From Artemia franciscana (taxonomy: Eukaryota > Arthropoda > Branchiopoda > Anostraca > Artemiidae), in assembly GCF_032884065.1 (NCBI RefSeq), contig NC_088880.1, positions 22,607,696 to 22,671,695 of the forward strand: a stretch of 64,000 nucleotides of DNA, read 5' to 3'. The notes below the pieces were generated by a model, which worked only from the letters and a program-made list of their open reading frames with translations, was not told the DNA's origin and did not search any database. This document shows, piece by piece, positions 25,300-38,587 of this stretch. The translations under genes were made by a program, and so were the position numbers. The number at the start of each line of letters is the position of its first letter. Positions within the stretch are counted from its first letter, which is position 1.

Positions 25300-25712
25300 A
25301 CACTCAAAGAGAAATTACAGACCGGGACACAAATGACGACCGAGACAGAGGGAATATAAGTGACGACCGGGAACCTCAAAGAGAAATTACAGACTGGGAC
25401 ACCCGGACACAAATCATGACCGGGACACAGGGAATATAAATGACGACCGGGACATAGGGACACAACTACAACGGGGACGCCGGGGGCACAGGCGGGATAT
25501 ATAAATGACGACCGGGACACAGGGATTGTTCGATTAGAAATTACAGACCGGGACACCGGGACACAAATGACAACCGGGACACCGGGACACAGGGAATATA
25601 AATGACGACCGGGACACTCAAAGAGAAATTACAAACTGGGACACCGGGACACAAATGACGACCGGGACACAGGGAATATAAATGACGACCGGGACACAGG
25701 GACACATCATTA
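25300..25712 (+). repeat. GACCGGGACAC minisatellite (probable Helitron interior)
   Basis: Irregular tandem repeats are built from GACCGGGACAC, GGGACACAAATGACGACC and ACAGGGAATATAAATGACG blocks, interspersed with ACTCAAAGAGAAATTACAGA. They are much more GC-rich than the surroundings. The same GGGACACAGGGACACAACTACAA wording reappears at 26053, just ahead of the Helitron-like terminus at 26192, so this block and that one are probably parts of one element interrupted by 25713-26046. Confidence 0.75.
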
Positions 25713-25866
25713 GAATAATGAGGTATAGATCTGAATATGGATTTTTTTTCCCATGGACAATTATATATTGCATGTTCAAGAGTCAGTAAACCTGACAATC
25801 TATTTATATGCACAGACAATGGGACAGCGAAGAATGTTGTTTATTCGCATGTTTTACGTAGTTAAA

Positions 25867-26043
<177 letters not shown>

Positions 26044-26046
26044 ATT

Positions 26047-26294
<248 letters not shown>

Positions 26295-27359
26295 TGAAGT
26301 TTCTTACAGCATAGTAGACGGGAACACAATATAACTGCTAATAGATGTTAAGATGTGGCAAATTTAGTAGATAAGAAATCTGACAATTTTTTTGAATTCT
26401 AAAGCCTTGCAGTAAAGAAAGAAGCTAAAAGATATGTCACACACGGAGGGAGATATAAGCAATGCAGTGTCGACAAGCCAGGTTTGAACGGAAGAGGATC
26501 CCAGTTTTCCCTGAAACAAAATAGCCATTATGATTTTCGTGTATTTTCCGATAATTTTCAAACAGCTTGACTCTCTGCCTGACAAATTCCCCCCCTTAGA
26601 ACAAATTATTTGTATACATTCTTTGTTGCTGCCATATATAAAATTGGAACTTGGTGTGTGTTTTCTTTTTTTTATTATTATTATTATTATTGAGACTTAG
26701 CGATCCAATATAGGGTGGACTTCAGCATATCAAATATCTGTCCTCTTTGCCCTAGACAACAATTAAAGGTGCTACGCGGCAAGAACTCAAAACAAGTATG
26801 GCGCATTGGCACCGATTAGACAGGGATAGGGAGAGTCTACTCTATAAGTTTTTTGCCCCTCCCCCCCAAAAAAATATAAAAAACTTTAGTTTAAATTTTC
26901 TTTAAAAAATTAGTTTTCTTTGGCATTTTCATTGAAAAGCTTAAAAATAACAAAATTAAACCTCCACTTAGATTTTGAAAGTTTTTTTTTTAATTGATGC
27001 TTGTTGGGAACTGAGTTGAACCGGTCCTATTAAAAAATATATAATCAGCAGGGGGAAATTTATGCTATACTAGCCAAAGAGCCTTTGGCACGACAGGGTT
27101 GAAAATGAGAAAACACCACACCGTTTGGTCGTTTGTGAGGGCCTCAGTAAAAATATTTTATCCACTACCCCCTCCACCTAACATAAAATTGTTGGTCCCC
27201 TTACCCACACCCTAAAAAACGCTTCCTGAAATTTTAAACCCGATCCTCCTATCATAGAACAAAATAGTTTAGACTGACACAAATATAAAATTCTATAACT
27301 TTTAGAGAAATATGGTTGTTACAGCCAGGATTAAATACAGCCACGCTGTATTTAATCAT

Positions 27360-28130
27360 TAAAATGAGATTCTATATAAAAAAAACTAGTAACTTCCCTG
27401 CACCCTTGTAAAATTTCTCCTGGAAGCTTTCCTCCTTGCAGAAAATTTTCCCTACGGAAAATACCCCATCGCAAAAATTTGTTTGGCCAAAATCTTCCGC
27501 ATATTTCCCTATAACAAACGCTATGTGAACAATGGACAAATTTTGGAACTTAAAACCTTTTATCAGGGGATTATCTGGGCCATTTTTTACCCTCATAGGC
27601 ATAGATATTTGACCTTTCAACTATGACAAATCAGATGTCTAACTCAAAATTTTGATTGGATTTCTTTGGACGAAAAATGGGTATAAGAGGGGGCTAGTTG
27701 CACTCCAATATTTTGGTCACTTAAGAAGCACCCCAGAACTTTTTATTTCTGTTTAAATGAGTCCTCTCCCGATCTTCTAGGACCATTGACTCAATACTGA
27801 CACCCAGGGGAAAAAATTAATAAACACACAAGTGTCGTCTTTCTTCTGGCAAAAAAAATCAACAAAGTCCTTTTTATTTTGTATGTAGTAACTCGAAACC
27901 TCAACAATGGGCTTCTTTGATATGCTGAACCAGATGGTGTAATTTTCATTCAGATCGCTGGATGTTTCGGGTGTGCTTTCCCCCTTTTTTGAAAATAAGG
28001 CAGATTTTCTGAGACTCTTAGCTTCTGATGGATAACATTAATCCTAATAAACTTTATATGCTTAAAGTTGTCACTAAAAGCCAATTCTTTTGCTGTATCT
28101 ATTGTTTTCGGGATTCTGGTTATTTGCTTT
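27360..28130 (+). mobile_element. Fold-back element family 1, body-only copy in syt1 intron 1
   Basis: Collinear with the body of the copy at 38.9-39.7 kb: CTCAAAATTTTGATTGGAT, CACTCCAATATTTTGGTCACTTAA, CTTTTTATTTCTGTTTAAATGAG, TTCTAGGACCA, AAATAAACACACAAGTGTCGTCTTTCTTCTGGC, then AGATCGCTGGATGTTTCGGGTGTGCTTTCC. The hairpin head is missing or too diverged. Small open frames at 28028-28345 belong to this repeat. Confidence 0.7.
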
Positions 28131-28439
28131 TTGGTTACTACTCAGCAAAGCTACTTGCAGATCGCCACAACGATCTGTTTGATATCCTCGTTTACCTTCA
28201 TGTGCAAAAAGAAAACGGAAAATACGACAACTGTCCGATGGTTATTACCAAAAACGGGTCTAGGCGTTTAGTCCCACACCCTGTAAAATATCCTCCAGAA
28301 AATACCCTCCTGGATAATTCCCCCCCCCCATATAACTCAAATTGAAAGTTCTACTCACTCGCGCTGTAACTGGAGTGCAAGGAGGAGGACTTCCTCTTTC
28401 ATATATATAGTGAAAACATTCTAAACAAGTAAATACAAA

Positions 28440-28740
28440 GTGAAAACATATTTAAATGTTTTTTTTCAGTAAATTCAAGTTATGTTCTGGTCTTGAGAAG
28501 GCTAGGGGGTTCTTAGCCCTACTCATGCTGATATTTGCTGTTTTTGAGTTTGATTCGGTTATTTATTGCATGATTTAAACAAAGAAATACGTTTAAAATG
28601 TTTTAACTTTTTAACTTTAATAAATAAAAAATTGTTAAAACTTTAAGGAATGTATATCAGCAACATATACTAAATTGACAATCCACAGCGGTTTTTTTCA
28701 ATAAAGTGCAAATTATGTTCTGGTCTTGATAAGGTATGGG
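28440..28740 (+). repeat. Repeat with GAGTTTGATTCGG core, first of three
   Basis: It contains AAGTTATGTTCTGGTCTTGAGAAGG and TTTTTGAGTTTGATTCGGTTATTTATTG, repeated at 29190-29400 and in part at 7795-7905. It forms the longer first spacer of the tandem array that follows. Confidence 0.65.
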
Positions 28741-30950
28741 TGTTGTCAAAGACATAATTTTCAGACCTTACAACTACGCTGAACAAGATGACAATTTCAA
28801 AATTATGATTAGATGTGTTTTTGGCACTTTTGGGCTTGGTTAGAGCTTGTTGCCCTCAAATCATTTTTGACTAATAAAAAGGGCACTAGCCCTTTCAATT
28901 TCCAATTGAATGAGCCTTTTTTCGAAGTTTCTAAGACAACAAATGACTATCTCAAAATTTCTATCAAGTTCCTTTCAAAAAAATATGAGCTCTGGGGGGG
29001 ATATCCACCCTCTGACCACTCTGAATATTAAAAAGGGCACTAGAGCTTCGGATTACCATTCCAATGAGCTCCCTTCTGAAGTTTACTCGATCACCTTTCC
29101 CATATATACCTTATATACCCCCAGAGGCACCTTTGGCCTGAGGGCTGTGGTGGTTGTCATCCTCAAAAACATAATGAGTAGGGCTTCTCAGCCCTATTCA
29201 TGCTAATTTTTGCTCGTTTTGAATTTGATTCGGTTATTTATTGTATGATTTAAATAAACAAAATACGTTTAAAATGTTTTAACTCTTAAATAAAAAACTA
29301 TTAAAACCTTAAGGAATATATATCAGTATATATATACTGAGTTGACAATCCGCAGCTATTTTTTCAGTAAAGCTCAAATTGTTTTCGGGTTTTGAGAATG
29401 TATAGGGGTTGTCAAAGACATAATTTTCAGACCTTTCAACTATGCTGAACAAAATGGCTATCTGAAAATTTTAATTAGATGTGTTTTGGAAATTGATTGG
29501 CGTGGGGGGGAGGGCTTGTTACATTCCAACCATTTTGGACTAATAAAAAGGACACTAGTATTTCAATTTCCAAGTGACGGAGCCTTTCCGAAGTTTCTTA
29601 CGACAACACATGATCATCTCACAGTTTTCATCAGATGCACTTTGGGAAAATACGAGTTGTGTGTGTGTATGCGGGGGGGGGAAGGTATCCATCCTCTGAT
29701 CACTCTGACTCTTAAACTGGGCACTAGAACTTCTAATTACCAATCCAATGAGCCCCCTTCCAAAGTTTATACGATCACCCTTTTTATATATACCTTATAT
29801 GCCCCCAGGACATAACTTAAAAACCTTGCCCTGAGGGCTGTGGGAGGGTGTAGGGGCTGTTCTCCTCAAAAACATAATTTCTAGACCTTTGAACTACGTT
29901 GAACAAAATGGCTTTCTCAAAATTTTGACTGAATGTATTTGGGGAAATGCTGGTCGTGGGAGGGAGGTTAGTTGCACTCCAATCACTTTCGAATATTAAA
30001 AAGAGCACTAGCCCTCACAATTTTCAATCGAATGAACTCTTTTTGAATTTTTAATGAGAAGAAATGGCCATCTAAAAAATTTCTACCAAATACATTTTGG
30101 AAAAATTTGAGGTGTTTGGGGGGGGATACCACCCTAAGATCACTCTGAACCATAAACAGAGAACTATAATATCTGATTTCTAATACTATGAGTCCCCTGG
30201 GAAGTGTTTACGATCAGCTTTTTTGTGTATACCTTACATGTCCCCAAGGCATAACTTACAACCTTTGCCCCGAGGGCTTTGGGGGGTTTTCATCCTCAAA
30301 GATATAATTTCCAGACCTTTCATTTACGTTGAATAAAATGGCAATCTCAAAATTTTGATCGGATGTGTTTGGGGAATTGTTGGGCATGGGAGGGGGATTA
30401 GTTTCCCTCCAATCGCTTTTGACTATTCAAAACGTCACTAGCTCTTTCAATTTCCAACCGAATGAGCTCATTTCGAAGTTTCTACGAGAAAAAATTGCGA
30501 TTTAAAAATTTCTATTAGATGCATTTTGGGAAATACGAGGTGGGGGGGGGGTTGCAACCTTCGATCACTCTGAATCGCAAAAAGGGCACTAAAACTTCTG
30601 ATTAGAAATCCAATGAGCCCCCTACAAAGTTTATACGACCACCCTTTCATTATAAACCTCCTATGCCTCCCGGGCAGAAGTTGAAATACTTGCCCTGAGG
30701 GTTGTAGGGGGCTGTCATCTTCAAAGACATAATTTTCAGACCTCTCAACCATGTTGAACTATCTCAAAATTTTGATGGGATCTGCTAGGAGAAACATTAG
30801 GCGTGGGAGGGGTTAGTTGCCCTCTAGTAGCTTTCGGCTATTGAAAAATGCACTACCCCTTTCAATTTCCAATTAAATAAGCCCTTTTCAAAGTTTCTAT
30901 GTCAACTGCCTCGATACAAAGTACCCTGGTCTAAAACCAAAAAAAAAAAC
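28741..30950 (+). repeat. Tandem array of family 2 units (~430 bp each)
   Basis: A CATAATTTTCAGACCTT-like phrase recurs at about 28752, 29428, 29870, 30300 and 30727. The last four lie 430-440 bp apart; the first gap is ~680 bp because of an inserted copy of the GAGTTTGATTCGG repeat. Each unit holds CTGAACAAAATGGC, CTCAAAATTTTGA, TGCCCTCCAATC, AAAAAGGGCACTAG, a second sub-unit with AATCCAATGAGCCCCCT, TATACCTTATATGCCCCC and a poly-G run. Open frames on both strands within it are repeat-derived. Confidence 0.85.
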
Positions 30951-31840
30951 TCTAAAATTTCTGAACCGGGAAAAATCCCCCTCTACATCCACCTTAAAAA
31001 ACTTCAGACATCATGCGTGTGGACAATACGGCAATCGATGTTTTTTTATATTTAAATACAAATGCTAGCATGAAAAATCTCTAAGGCCTGCTGGTGATAG
31101 AAGTTTAGGTTTCTGATAAATATTTCTTGTTAAGTCTTTGACTAACTTTACAGACAAAGCTGGAACTGCATTATTTTGGATGATTCTAATAAATTTTGAA
31201 TGTGTAAGAAATATACCAACCTAAACATATGCACAATCACTCTGTGGTTCCAAGGATTGTCCGTGAAGATTTTCCGTTTCTGTCTTAAATAGCTTAGCTA
31301 TTTATTCAGGACAAAGATAGAAATGTACGCTTATATACACTTGGTTTTGATTGTGCATATCTTGACTAACGACTAGATTTAAACCAGCCGGTTTGCCTTC
31401 AGTGTTTCTTGGCTAGCAGAGAGTAAACGCTTTGCAGTCATTTTTAACACCTCCTACTCTGGAGTCTCTTGACCGTAATGCAGACAGTTTTAACACCTCC
31501 TACTTTGGATTTTTGATACATTGCATCTAATGGGGAATCAGAATATTTAATCCCTTCTTTTGCTAACTAATTCAATCGATATCCTGAATTATCAGGTGCT
31601 CTGTTCCTTTGTAAGGTACCACAAAAGTACAAATACGCACTCTAGGTATTTAATGCTGTGTTGCAGATTTTTTTCCATTTTTCACGTACTTCAAGGGTCC
31701 TTCTTCACCCCCCCCCCCAAAAAAAAAAATTCGGAGGTTTTCCCTTGTCCTCATGTAGGAAAAGACTGACACACACCAATTTCGTCTGCAAACTTCGTTT
31801 TAAATAACCCTTGTAAATAACCTCTGTTTGTCATTTTCAG
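30951..31840. other. End of syt1 intron 1
   Basis: AT-rich intron sequence with a small duplicated phrase (TTTTAACACCTCCTACTYTGGA at about 31441 and 31489) and a C-run/A-run at 31710-31730. The intron ends in the TTTTCAG acceptor of exon 2. Confidence 0.5.
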
Positions 31841-31989
31841 CCGTTATATTAGTTGTATTACTTATCACCTTCTGCTGTATCCGACGATGTTGTCGTAAAA
31901 GGAGAACAGGGAAAGATACGAAGAAAGGAATGAAAGGAGCTGTAGACATGAAATCAGTTCAGTTGCTTGGAAACGCATACAAGGAAAAA
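31841..31989 (+). CDS. syt1: Synaptotagmin 1, second coding exon (rest of TM helix, palmitoylation/basic stop-transfer region)
   Basis: Residues 47-96. The exon opens with the second half of the transmembrane helix (VILVVLLITF). A Cys/Arg cluster (CCIRRCCRKRR) follows: cysteines at this position are palmitoylated in synaptotagmins and the basic residues set topology. Next is the conserved MKSVQLLGNAYKEK segment, nearly identical to Drosophila Syt1. The acceptor is TTTTCAG at 31840 and the donor is GTAAGA at 31990. The exon enters in phase 1 and leaves in phase 0, consistent with both neighbours. The splice to the previous exon removes 6,819 bp. An ORF reading continues through the donor into intron sequence, but it loses all resemblance to the family there. 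Confidence 0.93.
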
Positions 31990-34900
31990 GTAAGATTATA
32001 CACTTTTACTGCTTTGGATACGACAAAGTGTGTAAACTTGCTTAGCATTTACTTAGTAGCTACTTTCCACATGGACGCTTATTTAAACATGGCGTCTTCT
32101 AACCACCTAATAACCATTAATAAAGTGACCAGTAAAGGAGATAAAATGCACAATTTTTTATAATCAACTTATACATGAATTAATCTTTTTGCAAAGATAC
32201 AGGGTTTTCCTGGTCCAGAGGGCAGGATGTGCCTAAGGTCCAATTGTGCCTAAGGTCCTAACGTGTACTAAAGAATTAGAATAGAGTAGAACATGATTTG
32301 TTAGCTAAATTAGAGCAAAGCTAGAATAAACACGTCGTAAAAAAATACAAATGGGCATATAAAGGACTAAAGCAAATGATCTTTGTTATTTTAAATCATA
32401 ATAAATAACGTGTCGAAATAAATTTAAGATCAACTACCTACAATAATTAAACTTACGTTTCTTTTGAGTGCTTTTAGCTTAAGTCCTGTCAAACATTGAT
32501 AAAAAGTCAAATAATTTGCTCTAGATGCAATTTTAGCAGCCTTTTGTTGGATGATTTAATGTTTTGTACACTAATCTTTGCTTGGTCCAGGGTGCCACAC
32601 AGGAGAAGCACACTCAAAAGAAGATCTTACCTAAGGACAATATATTAGTTTAAAGTTCTGGCAGGAATATTTCCAGGATGTTTTTGGAGGAGGGGGATTT
32701 ACAAAATTGTTTGTTTTTTGAGGAGTAAGGAAAAATCTTTTAAAAATGCACCAAATATTGGTTATATGCCTTTTTGTTATGTTTTTTACAAGTCGGACAA
32801 GTATTTCCAGGGAAGGGGATTCAAACCCCCTACCCTCCCCCTCTGAATACGGCCTTGAGTTCTGCATTACTAAATTAATATTCACCATTGTTTAAATCGG
32901 AGAACGAATTACCAGCACTACTACATGATTATCAATCAGTTAAGAAGTATGCATTTACCAACTCCATAACAAATGGCATTACTTACTACAATTTAGTAAC
33001 TTATTTGTACTAAGTTTAGCTAGAAAGAGATATCTTAGATAGATAGGGGATTAGGTAGTAAAATAGGGGTACACAATTGTGTTTGTGTGCTTAATGTAAG
33101 CTTTGCCTCTTCAATATCCGTTTTTAAATTTGAATTATCGAATCCATAGTACTGCCAACTGTAATAAATACTTCACATGGATCTTTTGCATCTTCAGCAT
33201 TTTGGTCAAAATTTAATGCAACCTCATTAAACATAATTTAAAAACCAAAGGGGGGGGGGCAAACGCAAATGAATAGAGCCAAAAAAGTATCAATAGGTAC
33301 CAAAATTTTACGATGATCCTGCAGCTATATATTACAAAAAAAGGACAAAATACTTCAAATTCGTAGATTGGGTTCGTAAATCTCCGATCTATACGTTGAT
33401 TCAGCTATAATTGTGACATTACTTAGAGTTCTTCTTGGGGAAGATTGTAAAATTACTTAAGAAATATGGAAATTATCTTTTTTAACAGATGTTTTATTAC
33501 GAATTTTCAAAGTGCTTTCATTTTAAAGACCCATGTACACCAAATTTAAAAAATGTAACTCGGCATCTTAAATGGCATCTATGTAATCATATGAAAATTG
33601 TCCTTTTTTTGTTGAAATACGCAGCGTGCATAAATCTGAAATGCCAACCCCGTAAAACTAATCATTTTCCATAAAGAATTTTCACAATTGACCCAAACCT
33701 ATAACTCTTGGTTATAACTCAAATCTGCTTAACCATGTTCAGGCTGTAGAGTTTTGTTTTGATCTTATACAAGTTTTAGATTTTTTTTTTCTCTCAAATT
33801 TAATTTCGGAATAAACTTTAATCATTATCAATAGCGCAAATAAGAATTACCATTCCTGAATCAGCTTCAGATGGCATTTTTCTCACTTGAACATTTCTTT
33901 TTTCTAATACATTTAAAATTTTTGGCTAATTAAAATTTTGGTTAGAGTTCATTTTCTATTAGGCTACTTCAATTATCTGTATATGCATAATTACACAGTA
34001 TTTGAATAATAAATGTATTACTTTTGCATAATTTGAGATCCTTCCTCAAGGGACACCGGGAAAAATGTAGCTAAAATTGCAATACCAGCCCATTTCTATA
34101 AATGGATAGTTGGAAAGCGATCACATGCCAACTTTGACGGAAATCAAACACCATAAGCCCATTACCACGTTTGGGGCAGTTAAGACTACTTATTAAATGG
34201 TCCTTGAATCATGTCGAACAAAGTTATCGTGATCAATCAACTGAGCCAACATTATAAGATATAATGTCTTTAAATATTATTTCCTTCCTTTTTTCGATCG
34301 TGTAATTTATGTAGGGAGTATGTATGCAGTGAAGTATGTTTATAGTTTTGTACGATTAAAACATGACTTGTTCTAATTAAAAAAAAAAACTTACTTTTCA
34401 GTAGCAGCTTTTTAGTTGCAAGAAAATAGATAATGTGCCTTCTAAAGTTAGCAACTGTATTTTTGTGATGATGAGCCTCTCTTTCAATAAAGAAGGATAC
34501 GAAGTCAAAGCACTTTATGATAGTGACAGTAAAAGAGCACATTTTATTAGCAATGCTTTTATTCGTTAGATCAATTCTGACCTCTGTCATGTCCAAGTCA
34601 TGTATTCTAACGATCACATCTAGGAAGCAAGGGCTTACATGTTCCCATCAGTCTCTAAAACAATAAAGCAGGAGCTCAAGCTTGGTCAGTAGGCGGGGAC
34701 TCAGGCCCTAGGCCATACTGATTATGTCGACCAAAATCTGTGCATGATCCTTATTTAGCAATAAATAATGCATGATCCTAATTTAGCAATAAATAATGCA
34801 AAAGGGGTTTTTCTAAGACTGATTTACAAAACCTTCCCATCAAAATGGTATATTTACATATAACTGGTGAATCTTGCCCAGGGAGCTGCTGTCAAATATG

Positions 34901-37286
34901 TGGCCAATATTACTTACTTTGACGGAAGTCAATTCCCTCTATGGATAGAAATCGTCCGTCACTTTCTGATTTGAAACAGGCTGATCATTTAAGAATAATT
35001 ATCATTGAAAGTATAAAAGTATTGCAGCATTTCTATATGCATGAAGTTGACGGTGAAGGAAAGGGGGCTTGGAGAGAACAATTATTTAGATCAAATTCCG
35101 TATAATAACATTAACAGCGACACAAAACACTTGCTTCTTTCCTGAGATTTATGTATGTAGCTTCTAATGTAAAATAGAATATAAGCACTGATTACAGTCA
35201 CTGCTCAGGAGTTATCACCAAGTAAGTGGATTGCCTGCAATTTTAGTCCCATTTTCGTAGTCACTTCAAAGACCTTCAGGTACGACTTTTGACAGAAATA
35301 AGACATCACATGTGAAAGATACGCTTACCATGTTTTTATTAGTCATCTGGTCATTAAACACCACTGCCCAAACGTTACTTGAACGATTACGAGTTGATGA
35401 ACAATCACCTGGACAATCTTGTTGGTATAACAAAAAAGGCTGGAATGTCCTTTCTATCCTTGCTCTCTCGGTTAATTACAGAAGAATGCTTCATCAATTT
35501 CTTTTTAAATCAGCTTCTATGATGATCAGCTGACACACGTTTTTACTACTTGATGCTACTAAGAATACGTTTGAAGCCATGGTTGTTTCAACCTTTGAAG
35601 ATGGAAAGCTCTACTTTTAAGAAAAAGCTCCTGTTTAATAATAAAAAAAGCATTTATAAGACCAAAATGTGCTTGAAAAAGTAAACAAAAGTGCTTAAAA
35701 ATTTCTTTTGGCTCTTCAGGGACTTAATTAGTTCAACCTCTTCAAGTACAAGTGATTGAAGCACTTGGCAATAATGGTTGGTAGTAAAGGATTTTCGTAT
35801 TGTAAGTTTTAATTTCTTAGCTTAGACAAAATTTTTAAAGATGAAATTTCTTTTCAGTGACAATTTTCTGGGATTGCGTCTATTAGGGTGGTGTTCAAGC
35901 AAATATTATGTATTATTATTTTGCTAACATAAACCTGTAAGCGTCATATTAGTTATTTTGTCATAGAGAGGAAGCACAACTAAATTTGATGCATGACAAC
36001 ATCCCCAAGCTTCAGGGTATAAAATATAAATTTCAAATTTGTTGTTGGAGATCCAGTTTCATTCTTTTAAAACACGTCTACTACAGCCCAACAATCAGAA
36101 GTTTTCCACGGTGGTAATTTTGATTAACTTACAGTCATCAAGAATAAAATAGTTATATTGGGTTAAGATCTATGCTCAGACTTGAGGTTTAACAATAAGA
36201 CCATCGACTTATCATACAAACAGAAACAATTTGCTTCTATCGCCATGACAGTAGTACCTTAACGCATGCACAAATCCGAAAGCTTTTAGTCTTTTAGTCT
36301 GACACAAACAAACTTTGGCTTATTTTCGTGTCTTTTCCTTTCCTCTTTTCACGGGGAAAAATTATCAAGACTTTGTTAAAGAAGTCCTCTGATGACGATC
36401 GATACGCTTTTGTAGAAAATACATTGATTTTGTAAAATTAAAGGCCCAGAAAATATACTTATTTACTTTTGACTTGGAAAGAACTTAAACTAGGAGAATA
36501 TCTTAGCCTGTTTTCCTAAAGTTTTTTTTATGTTTCTAAAGGAATCTAGTCTTAAACTACTTTTGTTGACATTCACGGTTGTTTTTTATTAACCTTCAAC
36601 AAGCATTTAGTAATTATTAAATGCTTACTAAAGCATTAATTATTTATTTACAATCTATGGCCAAGTTGCTAGTTTCTAAGGTGAGCTAGTTTAGTTAATC
36701 TTCTTATACTGATTTTTTATTGTAGACATTCACATTTACTGACTTTTGATATTGTAAACTAACACAATACTCATTTAAGCAATATCATTGTTTATATCTT
36801 TGACTTCGTTAGAGGGTTTGAGTCCAGCCTGATAGCTTATAGTTTGTTTGCCTTTAGAAAGAACTATTAGGTAAGGTTTTATGTTTTCATCTTTTTTCCT
36901 AGTTGAGTTTTTTCCTCCGTAAGCCAATAAATCTTAAGAAAAATTCATATCCACAGAAAATCATTCAGTGCCGTTGCACTTAGGTTTAAATCTCAGATAC
37001 AAAAATCTCCAAAACGTTCAAGATTCACCATTAGCGCATGGTGAATGTCAACAAACGTATATTCGCGTTGTGTATGTCCAAACTATTTGTTAAATATCCT
37101 TATTTCGGACTTTCACCGATGAATGTCGAGATCCATCTGGTTTCGGTCTTTCATCTTAACATATATACTACATATGTACATTATGCACATATTCTTGTAA
37201 ATTATAGTACATGCGAAGCTACATGTTACTTACAATTTAGATATATCTCGCTTACAATGCTGTAAATATATTGCCTCTGTTCCTAG
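31990..37286 (+). other. syt1 intron 2
   Basis: 5,297 bp from GTAAGA to CCTAG. 32650-32860 ends in CCCTCTGAATACGGCC and looks like one end of a GGATACGGCC-type MITE. 34710-34800 has a short direct repeat (TGCATGATCCTAATTTAGCAATAAATAA). 36990-37140 is a repeat shared with intron 4. Otherwise AT-rich with no exon-like frame recognised. Confidence 0.55.
36985..37145 (+). repeat. Dispersed repeat with GGTGAATGTC palindromes, copy 1
   Basis: It shares CTATTTGTTAAATATCCTTATTTC and GGTGAATGTCAACAAA wording with 46555-46725. The core TTCACCATTAGCGCATGGTGAA is itself an imperfect palindrome. It lies just upstream of syt1 exon 3. Confidence 0.65.
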
Positions 37287-37385
37287 GTACAACCTGATAT
37301 GGAAGAGTTGACTGAAAACGCAGAAGAAATAGCTAAAGAGGGGGAACCCAAGGAAGAAATTAAGCTTGGAAAACTCCAGTATAAG
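37287..37385 (+). CDS. syt1: Synaptotagmin 1, third coding exon (cytosolic linker)
   Basis: Residues 97-129, exactly 33 codons, phase 0 on both sides. The exon starts with VQPDMEELTENAEE, the arthropod Syt1 signature directly after YKEK, continues through an acidic/Lys-rich linker, and ends KLGKLQYK, which leads into C2A. The acceptor is TTCCTAG (37286) and the donor is GTAAGC (37386). It is too short to stand out as an open frame on its own and was found from the VQPDMEELTENAEE match. In Drosophila this linker is somewhat longer and richer in Glu/Asp before the KLG motif, so the variable middle of the linker is reduced here. Confidence 0.93.
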
Positions 37386-38587
37386 GTAAGCTGTTCTAAA
37401 CAATGTTTCTTGTTCGTATTTGTTCAAATAACATACAAATAAATTTCAGACTATTACATTTCTTTAAAAAAAAAAAAAACAAATAAAGGTAAAAGATCGT
37501 TTTTACCCACCTTGTTCGTACGAACGGTAGGGCAGAGTGGGCTTGTCCTGCAATAGACCCAGCTTCAATTTTGGGATAACTTGACGCACTTAAAAGAGGG
37601 GAATTCTGGATTTTCTTAACGTAAGTAACCATCTTTGGGCTAATGAGTATTGTGTTTCATAATTTTTGACTTTTGGAAATGCAGAAAGTAATAGGCTGTA
37701 AAACATTTTGTAAGATATTCGATAGCCATAAAATGAAGCCTAAAACGTGTACGCAAAAAAACAAATATTTTACGGTGCCTTTTAGCCAAGAAATGTATTT
37801 ATCTATCAAGTTTCTTCAAAATCTGAAATTATGCATTCCATAGCCTAGCTGATCTTGTATGAAATCATTTTTTTTTAAGAAAGAGATTCAAAGAAAAACA
37901 ATCAGAAAAAAAGGCAAGGCCAAACTTAAAATGAAGAAAATTTTATATGAATAGATAGATGGAACCTAACAGAAACTGCTATTTAAATCTCATTTAAATG
38001 AAATTTTAAAGGAAATAGGATTTGTTATAATTAATACATCTGCACCGTTCACCCCAATTTTTTTCTTCTTGATAACACCATTTTTCAAAACTATTATTAG
38101 AACTATTTATTTGCAGTTTGAACTGATTGCTATTGATGCCAAACAAACAATTGATGCCAGATACAGATTTGGAAACAATCGTAGGCAGTTTGTGACATAA
38201 TCTATTAGTTTTCAGTAAACCAAACTGAATTGAACTGAAAAACACCATTTTTCAAATAGTTGTCCTTTTTTGTCATAATAAAGACCAAATTTCAACAACA
38301 AAAATCTAAAACCTTGTTACACTTACAGAAAATTCTGCAAAATATTTCAGAATGAATTCATACCGTTGATTTATTAACTTTTGGTATTTTAGAAAAGCAA
38401 TTTTTTCGCAGTATTTTTCCTGGTAATTCCATTGGATTCAAAAGTAATGAAAACAATAATGGCTAAATATTAATTATAGAATGTCAATAGGAATTCTTTT
38501 AAGGCTCTTGTTCAATTTTTGGTAAAGTGTGAACAACATGCATGGCAGCAGGTCTTCTCTTGTCTGCGGCTAATTTGGTTTGTTCTA

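Noticed and set aside
25310..25705. Possible CRISPR array (short repeats with spacers)
   Set aside because: Repeats are irregular in length and composition, spacers are themselves repeated, and the genome is eukaryotic. It is a minisatellite.
28028..30752. Multiple 60-110 codon ORFs on both strands
   Set aside because: All fall in family 1 or family 2 repeat units and recur with the repeat.
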